Assembly (NCBI GenBank): GCA_932521035.1
Contig: OW051495.1
Span: forward strand, 9,114,001 to 9,178,000
Length of the DNA: 64,000 nucleotides
Direction: 5' to 3'
Origin: Oscheius dolichura
Taxonomy: Eukaryota > Nematoda > Chromadorea > Rhabditida > Rhabditidae
The notes under the pieces: generated by a model
The model's database searches: none
The model's input: the letters and a program-made list of their open reading frames with translations, nothing else
Told to the model about the DNA's origin: nothing
Made by a program: the position numbers and the translations under genes
Shown: one piece after another, positions 43,229 through 53,073 of the stretch
Layout: each line of letters opens with the position of its first letter
Position numbering within the stretch: position 1 is the first letter of the stretch

Positions 43229-44734
43229 ATGCATTTCAACCAATACTTCGGTCTATTTTGTGGCTTTTGGGCTACTCTATTCAAGCTTCTTCTGATCCCG
43301 ATTATTATAGTTTTCTCCTCCGAAAAAATTGCCTTTTAATGTATTCCTTCTTTTCTCTGATGCACAGCTGCTGTTATCTGAATACTCCTGTGATAAGAAT
43401 CAGGGTCAAATATATCCGCAATATTTACAAAAAGCGGGGCTCTCTCGGTTACAGGAAGGAACTGAAACAAAAAACAGCAATAGCAATTAAATCCTATCTT
43501 CAGGTTTGGTATGCTCCCAACAATGGCTTTCTTTTGTATTCGACCCTGACAGTTTATCCCTACTGGCTACAGAAGATCTTCTTCTTGGGGCTACCCGTTG
43601 GCTTTTGTGGTAACCTCGCTGCACTTTCCTGGTGTTTCATGACCAGATTATCCATTCTTCAAGGGTAAGAAGCATGCTTATAATCTGAAACCCCTCACAA
43701 GGGTGCACGGTAGCCAAGAGCAGGGAGCCCTAGTCTGACGTGATAGTGTTACTTTCAGAGTGGACCTCTTTGAAAGACCGTTCAGTAAAAAAGTCATCGT
43801 TCTCTTCATTTGTACCGTAATACTGTATACATTGGGACAAGTTGCTCTAGTACCGATTTATGGAAACGAAAGAAACACTTTAATACTTCGGGAAGAGGTC
43901 TTAAATGTGTCGGAGGTCGATTTGACAAATGTTTTCTTTATGGGGGCTCCTATTTCAGTAAGCTTTCTATACTTTTAATTAAATACCACGGTATACATTC
44001 AAAGGAGTATTTAAAGGGGCAGTCTCACACTAGTTTCGTTGGGCACGAATTACTGTAGAATTTAGCGTTGGCGCCTTTTCTGGCAATTTGAATTTTATGG
44101 GAACCCCCGTCATTTTGTATTTTCGCATTTTATTCTTTGTTGCATGTGATTTATTAGCTTCTGATGATCAGTTTGGTATAAAGAAAAGCAAGAAATTATG
44201 GAAGAAACGAGCGAAAATTATTTTTAACAAATAGCAGTAAATGTGCTCCATCTCATCGTGCCCCAAATGGGGTACGTTCGCACCTATGCGAGACTGTCTC
44301 TTTAAAAAAGGCGTTGTTTCGGGTAACGGGTTCCCATGGGAACAAACAGCCCTCGGATACTATTTCATTTTCATAGGAGTTGCGGGAACATGTATCGTTA
44401 CCTGCTGGGTGAAGATCCATCGGCGACTGAGAGTCTTGCGCCTGCTCCAGATCTCAAACTTCAAGATCCAGTACCGACTATATATTCTCCTGACGCTGCA
44501 AGCTATCTTCCCTTTAATTTTTAACATCTCTCCCTGTGGACTGGCCTGTTTTGCCGGTGTGACTCAGATGGATCTCAACGCGTGCGTCGATCATCTCTAC
44601 CGCTCAGATATTGGATCCCATCTTTACTGTTATTCTGATCAAGGACTACAGAAAAGGAATAAAAAAGGTAATTGTATAAGAAGAAAAACATAACAGTTTT
44701 TTTTTAGATATTTCGTCGACTCCGTATAGCATAG
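43229..44734 (+). CDS. Srh/Str-type 7TM chemoreceptor, possibly frameshifted
   Basis: ATG at 43229 gives MHFNQYFGLFCGFWATLFKL (TM1). Later exons give KIFFLGLPVGFCGNLAALSW with CFMTRLSILQ (TM3), VDLFERPFSKK (the LFE.R motif after TM3), VIVLFICTVILYTLGQVAL (TM4), YYFIFIGVAGTCIVTCWV (TM5), and IQYRLYILLTLQAIFPLIF (TM6). The TM7 signature SIISTAQILDPIFTVILIKD with YRKGIKK reads into a last exon ending at 44734. TM6 and TM7 are in different frames near 44570-44590 with no intron able to join them, so a one-base frameshift is likely (pseudogene or sequence error). The exon around 43368-43500 is uncertain. A 297-bp MITE-like element lies in the intron before TM5. Confidence 0.6.
44010..44306. repeat. 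297-bp MITE-like element in a receptor intron
   Basis: Ends are inverted: TTTAAAGGGGCAGTCTCAC on the left and, inverted, TTTAAAGAGACAGTCTCGC on the right. Further inner inverted similarity (GGGCACGA / TCGTGCCC). Confidence 0.7.
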
Positions 44735-45209
44735 GTCTAGTCACACTTTTCACGATAATGCCCCATTTTTGTGTTTAGTTTATGTCATTTTATAGCCTTT
44801 CCTTGTATATTTTTTTATGTATTTATACATAAAAACGTCATCAGTCTCACCTCGCTAATTCAAGAAACGTTGTCACATTTTTCGAAACATGAAGGCTCCA
44901 TTCCTCCGTACGCCTGCACCCTCAAGGTACAAAAAGTACTCGGCCGTAAAGAGCAATAATTATGGGTTCGGTTTCCTTTTAATTAGTTCTTATAGATCCT
45001 TAGTGAGCTCCCTTGCTCGCTTCTAACGAATAATTATTGTCTCTACTCTTCCGCACCTGAACATATCCGTAGAGCACGATCTAATTGATTTTTAATCAGT
45101 TGGCGTCGACCTCTCGCTTCTCTCTACAAAATAAAACATCCCCTTGTATTCGTCTTCGCTTCTTATTCCTAGTGTCTGTTCACAATTGATACCGCGCATT
45201 TACAACTGG
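44735..45209. other. Intergenic spacer upstream of CUB gene 1
   Basis: About 475 AT-rich bases. No exon, repeat end or RNA gene recognised; presumably contains the promoter of the CUB gene. Confidence 0.4.
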
Positions 45210-47696
45210 ATGACGGTGATTTCCCTATTCCTGCTCCTTCTGTTTCACCTATCCTTGGGCCATGAGGATACTCCCGTTATCGATGCCAGTACGGATCCTT
45301 GTAAATGCGAGACAAGGATATTTGATGTCGATGAGATGAATGGAACAATGAAATTCAAACAGAGCAGGTACGATACATATTTTAAGTCCACTGTCATATT
45401 CCACTCGATTGCGTCTGTTGAGCACTAGCATTATATGAAATTTTCAGTAGATGCCCCAGACCTTGTACGTATCTCTACTACATCAAACCCCTTCCGGATT
45501 ATATTGTGTCACTCGAAGATAAGAACATCTATGCCGAAGTTGCTCTGGGAACGTTTAAAAGTTCCTATTACATGGGCGAGAAGGACGAGATAGACATGAT
45601 TCCCATGAGGTATGTTGACTGCCTGAATTTTTGCATACAAGATTTCTTTCAGTTATGGAGACATGTTTCAAATGGTGTCGGATACACCTCCTGGAGTGGG
45701 GGTCTTTGTGAACTATACAATACCCGCCAATATCGTTACTCAATTGGATCTTACAGTCCATTTTCAACGAATTCCTGTCAGTGAGGCGAGAAAGATCTGC
45801 CCTCCGCCGGTATTGAACGTCACCTCAACGAAGCAAGTCATTTCCACTGCCAACTGGCCCAAAAAAGGATGCGCCTTCCGAGTTCAATCAGAAAAGGCTG
45901 CTCTCACCATGCACAGCACCAATATATTGAGCTTCCAAGGGAACAAAATGTTCCTTTTTTGGGAAAGGAACCCAGTCACGCCAAAACTAGATCTATTTTC
46001 TAATGATGTGTTTGCTTATGGCGCGTGGTTCACTCTCGATTCGGGAACGGATATCTTGCACCTGCCTGCTGTGCACCATTATAGCGAGGAGAGTCCTGTA
46101 CCCGGTGCTTGTGAGCTGTCCTTTATTGCCCTTGATTACAACCGTTAGTTTCTTTCCTTGAAGAAGAAAAGGGAGAATATTCCAGCTTGTAACTGTTCCA
46201 CTACTAATTTTACCCTTGGAACGTACCAGACTATTACCCTCAAATCTCCTGGCTACCCCGAGATGTTTTGTCCTAAGGTGCACTGTCATTATACGGTGAA
46301 CCTGACTCAGAAAGAGGATGATGACCATATGAACACATTCGTCGTCAAAACTCTTCACTTTCCCCGAGGAGGCAAGGAAAATCTCTATTTTACAGTGGAC
46401 GAGGAGGAAGTACAGTAAGAGTTTTAAGCTATTCTGTCTATTTTGAACAAATTGCAGACTTGAAGAATGGTCGGGTGGCCAGAGCTATAAGAATGTTCTG
46501 ACGGGGGAGACGCTGGAAATTGACTACACGGCATTGTCTGTTCTCTCATCACAGCATGGCTTTTCCATGACGATCACGGCTGTCACTCAACCACATGGTA
46601 AGAACCCTTATATTTGGGGACTGGCACAGCCGTTTGTCTAATAAAACAACAAATGTTCTTCTTTAGACTGCCGCTGTCCTGCAAATAATAGAAAGATATT
46701 TACGGAAGATGGCGGCAGCTTTGAAATGAGCATCCCTCCCTATTGCATTGAAATGATGTGCAATTTTGTTGTTGAACACTCATCTAAACAAAATCAGGTA
46801 GACTTGGCAGAGTTCTGTATTTCAACTAGCGATATCTTACAGATTGTCCACGTCGAATATGACTACACGTTTTACAGTGCAGAAATGATCATAAATACAG
46901 CATCTCTTGAACTTACCTCTACTTCTAAACCAGAACATCTGAGTCGTGACATAACAGCTGTAAACGGCACAATGCGGAACCTTTACTTTAGAACTAGAGG
47001 ACTCCAAGAGTCTAACGAGACCTCAACGTTTAAAATGAAGTGGAACTGGATGACTGTGGATGGTAATTCTTTAAAGTTTATCTAGAATTTGTTTAAGAAT
47101 GTTCGTGTGGTGAGACATCTTTCAAAGCAACTGATCGGTGGTTCCCGTTCTATTCCCCACGCTATCCCATTGATTACTGTAACAATTTGAACTGTACCTA
47201 CAGTTTTGAAGCTCCCAAAGGACATCACATTAAATTTATGATAAACAATTTTGGAACAGAGCCCCATCGAGATTTTTTGAGAGTCTATGAGGCGGAGAAG
47301 ATGATAGGACAGTTTAGTGGGCATTCAACCAAGTCAGCTATTTTGGACACCGAAGGTCGGTACGGAACTGTTACCTTCCAATCAGATGCTAGCGTTGTGG
47401 CTAAGTTTGTCACCTTCTGTCTGTGAATATAGCCATTTTTTTTCAGGGGATTTGTAGTATTCTTCTATGCTGTACCCGATCTCGACTTCATTCCACAAGA
47501 TGTCCGAGAATATCTTGGAAGGATTGCCATTGAAGCCATCATTTTCATCCTGGTCTTGCTAGTTGCCCTCTGCTTCTTCCTGGCTTACAAGAAGAAGTTC
47601 TTCAAGCGATCCACTGTCGCTATTGTAAATCCAGCCTATTCCTTTTCCACTAAATCTGATGAAATTGTTGTGATTGATGTAGTTGACAAAGAATAA
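45210..47696 (+). CDS. Multi-CUB-domain type I membrane protein 1
   Basis: ATG at 45210 opens a signal peptide (MTVISLFLLLLFHLSLG). The extracellular part is a series of CUB-like modules: CKCETRIFDVDEMNG..; CNCSTTNF with LKSPGYPEMFCPKVHCHYTV; DCRCPANNRKIFTE; and CSCGETSF with FYSPRYPIDYCNNLNCTYSF, then TEPHRDFLRVYEAEK and GTVTFQSDASVVAKGF. The spaced Cys, SP.YP..YC, and D.L.VYEG-like motifs are CUB hallmarks. A membrane segment (AIIFILVLLVALCFFLAY) precedes KKKFF and a short cytosolic tail ending SDEIVVIDVVDKE. AATAAA follows the stop at 47702. Such modules bind proteins or glycans outside the cell; secreted nematode CUB proteins are often linked to defence or cuticle, but no role can be assigned here. 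It has a tandem paralogue at 50378. Confidence 0.75.
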
Positions 47697-47715
47697 CGTG
47701 ATAAATAAATTATGG

Positions 47716-48032
47716 CTACTGTAGATTACGCGGTCAATCGAATTTTTTGCGGCGCGTTTGGAGCTGTAACGTGCTTATTTCTCAACCATTTTCGAAAATT
47801 CAAATGTCATCTTGGAAAGCAGATTAAGACGGTTCTGACCTGCTGGCTTTCAAATGAATAACCCTGATAGAAAACTCCCTATAAACTTAAAAATATCAAG
47901 ATTTTCGCATTCTTACACATTATAGGAAGTTTTCGGTCTGGTCTATTGAGCTAAGAGTACATCTCCGTTCGAACCGCCTTGGTCTTCCAAACGCGCCGCG
48001 AAAAAATCGAGTGACCGCATAATTTACAGTAG
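47716..48032. repeat. 317-bp MITE-like element with long inverted ends
   Basis: About 46 bp at each end are inverted copies: CTACTGTAGATTACGCGGTC left, inverted CTACTGTAAATTATGCGGTC right, continuing into GCGGCGCGTTTGGA. A second inner inverted block (AAGACGGTTCTGACC / GTTCGAACCGCCTTGG) is less exact. Starts 20 bases after CUB gene 1. Confidence 0.75.
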
Positions 48033-48107
48033 AGCCGATTGCCTGAGAAGTCTCCAAAAAAAACTCAGTCGTACTCTGGAATTTGAAAAAAAAAAACAAA
48101 AAAGTTT

Positions 48108-48180
48108 TTCACCAGCGGGGATCGAACCCGCGACCTTTCTACTGACGCGCGCCACTCCACCACTAGACCATTTGACAAGG
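48108..48180 (-). pseudogene. tRNA-like sequence (tRNA-derived, unpaired acceptor)
   Basis: The minus strand reads an A-box-like TGGTCTAGTGG and a perfect T arm, GCGGGTTCGATCCCCGC (B-box). The flanking 7-base segments do not pair as an acceptor stem and no clean anticodon arm forms. Best read as a tRNA pseudogene or the Pol III head of a short interspersed repeat. Confidence 0.4.
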
Positions 48181-48322
48181 CGCGCACTTAAAACCGCCAT
48201 AACTCGCGAAAAAGCACGGTGACCCCCACTTTTTTTACGGATTCGTAATCAGCGTCAAAAACTGAGTCGAATGAGCCTATTTCCAGCCCTTAACCGACAA
48301 ACGAAAAAAACGAAAAAAAAAC

Positions 48323-48446
48323 GGGTACCGCAAAGACCAAGTCATCAAATTTGTTCTCTCCCCTGCAGTTCCATTTCTGACAAGTTGACATTCTCTCGTG
48401 GAGGTGTCCCAAAACCGGCTCCTAAAATAGACTCGTCTGTAGTTGT
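48323..48446 (+). repeat. ~120-bp direct repeat, copy 1
   Basis: GGGTACCGCAAAGACCAAGT, then TGACAAGTTGACATTCTCTC and a GACTCGTCTGTAGTTGT end; nearly identical to 50064-50191. The right end overlaps the arm of the inverted-repeat element that follows. Confidence 0.75.
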
Positions 48447-48793
48447 ACCATCGCTTAGTATACCGCAATTAGGGCCTTTTTACAATGTTCTATATATAAT
48501 ACCAGTACGCCTCCGGCGGCCTTTGGCCGCGTTTGGATTACAAATTTGACAGTCGAAAAAGAGTTGGCCGTCGAAAAAGGTCAAACGGTCGAAATTTTCT
48601 GCTTCTCTCTCATTTGACCTGTCAATCCGTACAGACGACAGGTCTTGCAGACAGACAGAGATCTGCCTATTATTAGGGTAGGATATAGGTCAGAGATCTC
48701 AAGTAGAGCGTTTGGTTTCATTCTTGTGAGTGAACATTGTAAAAAGGCCCTAATTGCGGTATACTAGGCGATGGTACAACTACAGACGAGTCT
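48429..48793. repeat. 365-bp element with 62-bp inverted arms
   Basis: 48429-48490 and 48732-48793 are inverted copies with about one mismatch (AGACTCGTCTGTAGTTGTAC outward; GCGGTATACTAGGCGATGG at the inner right). The interior includes a repeat shared with 13434-13545. Confidence 0.8.
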
Positions 48794-48807
48794 GTTGTAG
48801 GAAACGG

Positions 48808-48873
48808 TTATTATATTCACCTGAGTACGGATATTATATTCACCTGAGTACGAATATTATATTCACCTGAGTA
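48808..48873 (+). repeat. Three tandem copies of a 23-base unit
   Basis: ATTATATTCACCTGAGTACG recurs three times at 23-base spacing, ending about 80 bases before the receptor ATG at 48951. It could lie in that promoter or 5' UTR. Confidence 0.8.
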
Positions 48874-48950
48874 ACACAGTGTGGAGAACACCTGGATCCC
48901 CAGAATTATTCAGGCCCTTTGCACCTTACCCTCGTGCTCATTGCCTAGAA

Positions 48951-50030
48951 ATGATTGCTTGTCCGCCGATCGATTTGGAGAATTCCACTGTGGGCATCAT
49001 TTTCAACATCTGCACTGTATTTAGTCTCATTATTAATCCGTTTATAATCTACTGCATAATATGGAAATCTACAAAGCATATGAAAACCTATCGCTGGTTC
49101 TTACTGTATCAACAGCTCCTATCTTTTGCCAGCGACATTACGGTAACCCCTCGTCGCATTTCAATACAGTGCCCTTCGTTAGGTATCTCTTTCAGCCAAG
49201 CCAATGATAATTATACCATTGCCTGTAGGACACATGAGCGGGATTTTAACCTTTCTACCTTCCAATATGATACTCTCTGTACTCGCTGTGCTAGTTGTAG
49301 TTAAAATGATCGCCACTATTCATCTGTTTCATTTCCGTTACATAGGTACAACGGGAACCAACAAACTGTTCCCATTATATCATGTTGCTTTATTTGCACT
49401 ACTTTATTCTGTTGGATTTATTTGCCCGACCTATGTTATGTTCACTCCTAGCGATAGGAATGCTTTGGTGGATTATCACCAGGTAAGGGAAGGCGGGGGA
49501 ACAGGGGCAGTCCTGTCTATTTAGGAATATGCATGCATCACATTCGAACTAATTTCTGCTCCAGGAATTTTTGGATTGCCACGATTTCAAGCTACAATAT
49601 ACGTGGTTATACCTATATTCATTCTTTCTATCGCCTTCATTGTAATTGTACCTGTTCTCATAACACAAAGCTACCGTGCTATAAATTCCAAAACAATGTC
49701 TGTCAAATTAAAAACCCTTCAACGACGCTTCCTTCGCCAGTTGCTGTTTCAAGCCGGAATTCCGACGTTTCTTGTCTGCTTGCCAACGTTAGGCATAATA
49801 TACGCCTATTGGTGTGAGCTGTTTGGATACATTTGTGAGTGGTAGTACAATATAAAATCAGATAATTTTTAGGGGTAAGTAACCTTCTGCTCATTTTTAT
49901 GGGAGTGTATGGATCTATTGGTGCTACAGTACTACTTGTGTGCAATCCTTCGTACTATAATTGGATAAGCAAGCCTCTTTCGAAAGCCTTGTCTAAACCT
50001 ACAATTAACTCACAGCCTGTTGTGTATTAA
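48951..50030 (+). CDS. Srh/Str-type 7TM chemoreceptor
   Basis: ATG at 48951 (MIACPPIDLENS). TM1-2 carry STVGIIFNICTVFSLIINPF and the family loop KHMKTYRWFLLYQQLLSFAS, typical of the nematode Str superfamily. Later exons give IIIPLPVGHMSGILTF, NMILSVLAVLVVVKMIATIH, ALFALLYSVGFICPTYVMF, RFQATIYVVIPIFILSIAF, RRFLRQLLFQAGIPTFLVCL (TM6, QA.IP motif), and a last exon with NLLLIFMGVYGSIGATVLLV and NPSYYNWISKP. Introns are 35-60 bases and all exons join in frame to the stop at 50028, so the receptor looks intact. AATAAA at 50036. It sits between the two CUB genes on the same strand and is bracketed by a duplicated ~120-bp repeat. Confidence 0.75.
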
Positions 50031-50063
50031 CATTAATAAAGTATGAAAATCAATGAACAATAA

Positions 50064-50191
50064 GGGTACCGCAAAGACCAAGTCATCAAATTTGCTCTCC
50101 CCCGCAGTTCCATTTCTGACAAGTTGACATTCTCTCGTGGAGGTGAATACGTTTCCCAAAACCGTCTCCTAAAACAGACTCGTCTGTAGTT
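50064..50191 (+). repeat. ~120-bp direct repeat, copy 2
   Basis: Near-identical to 48323-48446, with a 6-base insertion (GAATAC). It stops at GTAGTTG, running into a T-run and TTTCAG, without the long inverted element that follows copy 1. Confidence 0.75.
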
Positions 50192-50377
50192 GTTTTTTTT
50201 CAGGGGTTTCTATGTTTTATCGCCCACTGGCCTATTTCCTGCGTTTCTTTGAAAAATTATTGATTAATTCCCAATTTCTTAAAGCGCGCATGTGCTCAAA
50301 GCGTAATTTTTTCCCTTTTCCGCTTCTCCCTACAGCTAGCGTCTGTCTCACAATTCTTATCATTCCTCTACAACTGG

Positions 50378-52897
50378 ATGGCGGCTGCTTTGGGTTTTCT
50401 TCTCTTTCTGATTCCCTTATCTTTGAGTCAAGAAGATTCCACCGTTACTGATGTCGGTATCGACAGTACTGATCCATGTAAATGCGAGACTAGGATCTTC
50501 GATGTGGATGAGATGAAAGGAACGATGAAATTTCTACAGAGCATGTAAGGTTTATATTTAAAGCAGGCTGTCAGGTTCCCTTGAATAGCGAGTTTAAATG
50601 CTAGTATTTCTGTTATTGTAAGGGAAGTACGCCTATACTCTTTTGTTTTTCAGTAATTGTACCAATCCTTGCACGTATCGCTACTACATCAACCCCCTTC
50701 CTGGCTATATTGTATCGCTTGAGGATAAGGCCGTCAGAGCAGCGCTCTACGGATCGTTTAAAAGCTCCTATTACAGTGGAGAAGATGATGAGACAGATAT
50801 GTTCCCTATGGGGTTAGTATTAGTTTGAACTCCCTTACTTACAATCTTTCTTAGGTATGGTGACCTATTCCAGAAGGGTTCCGATACTCCCCCTGGAGTG
50901 GGTGTCTTTCTAAAATACAGAAAACCTCCCGGAGCAACTCCACCTGAATATGACTTTGATGTCAGCTTTGTACGGATCCCTGTCAGCGAAGCAAGAAAGA
51001 TCTGCCCTCAACCAGTGGTCAACGTCACCTCCACTAACCTGATCATTTCTACTGCCAATTGGCCAAGGAACGGATGCACTCTCCGGGTCCAATCAAAGCT
51101 GCCAATCACTATGAGGGCCAGCAGCACCATGGGAATATCAGAGGCCAAAATGACTCTTTTCTGGAAAAGGAGTAAGCGGATGGTGATGCCGAAATTCGGG
51201 GCAAGAGGAGCATCGTTGTTTGCTCTTGAATCTGGAACGGATATTGTGTATCGAACGATTGCCACCGACGAAGAGCCGACTGACTTGTCTTTCATCTCTC
51301 TTGACTACGACCGTAAGTCTAACTTTTTTACAATGATAATTCGAACATTTCAGCTTGTAACTGTTCCCAGACTGAGTTTAACATTGAACGCGGTCAAACG
51401 ATCAGTCTCAAATCTCCTGCCTATATGGCTATGTACTGCCAAGTGATACAGTGCACCTATACCATAAATTCGGTCAAAAAAGATGATCCGGACCATATGA
51501 ACACATTCGTCGTTGAGTCACTCAGCCTTCCTCCTACGGAGATTGTTGATTTTCGAATTAATGGCGAGGGAACACTGTAAGTCATGCAGTGAATGTGAAT
51601 TTTATTCGATTTACAGCGTTGACAGATGGTTTGGTGAGAATCATATGAATATTCTGGCAGGAGAGAAACTAGCAGTACAACACTATTCCTACCCGGATCT
51701 CTATCCTTCAGCACAACACGGATTTTCTATGAACATCACGGCGATCGCTCAACCACACGGTAAGGTCATGTTTGTGAGATTCCACTTGGCCCTGAAATCC
51801 CAGGGACGTATTTGAAAATATCTCAATGTTGATAATCCGAAAGATTCATTAGAGTACTTTTAGACTGTCGCTGCCCATCAAACGACCGAAAGGAGTTCTA
51901 TGAAGACGATACGTTTGAGATGACGATTGCACCTCATTGTACTTATATGATGTGCCGCTTTCTCATGCATGCCCCTAGACGTTGGTATAATGGACCTATT
52001 AATCAAGTATATTGAAGTGATGAAGCTAAACAGCGAATAAGTTTAGATGCTCCATCTCGACTTTGACTACAAATTCCACAGCGAGGTACTCCATGTGGCC
52101 GGAGAACATGAGCTACTGCTTCATTCCGCCTCCAAGAGAAAGACCTTCAGCGGTGATATGCTGTCTAATAACTCCGTGGTCATGGTTACCTGTCTTCGAC
52201 AAGGCACACCCGAAGGACTGAACGAGACCTCAGAACTGAAAATGAAATGGCACTGGGCCACCAAAGACGGTAATTTTATCATTCTCTCTGTTATAAAGAA
52301 GTCAATAATTCAGAATGCTCCTGCGGACTGACTTCCTTCGAAGCTACAACGAAGTGGTCCGCCTTCTATTCTCCCCGTTATCCCCAGGATTATTGTAGCA
52401 ACATGACCTGTATCTACAGTGTGGAGGCTCCCGAAGGACATCATCTCAAGTTTTGGGTCAATCCATTTGAAACGGAACCTCATCGAGACATTTTGACCGT
52501 GTTGGAGGGTAACAACACGTTGATGCTAATCAGTGGCTATCTTACAAACCACTCAACGACTGTGGAAACCATCGGCCAGGAAGGAACAGTCACCTTCCAT
52601 TCAGATGCTACTGTCGTCGCCAAGTTTGTCACTTTCTTTTTCTTGTTTATGGCTTATTTCAGAGGATTCAAAGTGTCCTTCCTTGCTATTCCAAATGTCG
52701 ACTACGTATCAGAAGAAGGAGATTTTCTGGAAGGTGTTGCCATCGCCGCTGGCATTCTCCTTCTCATCTTGCTCATTGCTCTCTGCTTTTACCTTGTCTA
52801 CAAGAAAAATGTCTTCAACCGACCCGCCAGTTCGGTCTATTCTTTCCTCCCGAAATCCGATGAAATTGTTGTGATTGATGTGATTGACAAAGAATAA
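50378..52897 (+). CDS. Multi-CUB-domain type I membrane protein 2
   Basis: Paralogue of the gene at 45210, with conserved domain order, intron positions and cytosolic tail. Signal peptide MAAALGFLLFLIPLSLSQ; CKCETRIFDVDEMKGTMKF; GSDTPPGVGVF; RIPVSEARKICPQPVVNVTS; CNCSQTEF and SPAYMAMYCQVIQCTYTI; DCRCPSNDRKEF; CSCGLTSF and FYSPRYPQDYCSNMTCIYSV; TEPHRDILTVLEG; membrane segment VAIAAGILLLILLIALCFYL, KKN, and tail SDEIVVIDVIDKE. The near-identical last 13 residues in both copies suggest a conserved intracellular signal, possibly for sorting or binding (DEIVVIDV). The stop at 52895 overlaps AATAAA. The paralogues are diverged at many sites but share all Cys, so the duplication is not recent. Confidence 0.75.
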
Positions 52898-53073
52898 AAT
52901 AAACTAATTCTCTCTTTTTATATGGATTTCTCGTTTGTGCTCAATCGAAGACGACTACAGTAATTTAGCTTATTTATTGAAAGTAACAATAATTTAGAGA
53001 ACTGAAAAACGCGTTTCTAACATTGCTATAAAGGCAAGAATTAATTCACAGGGGCATATTCACAAAGTCCAAA

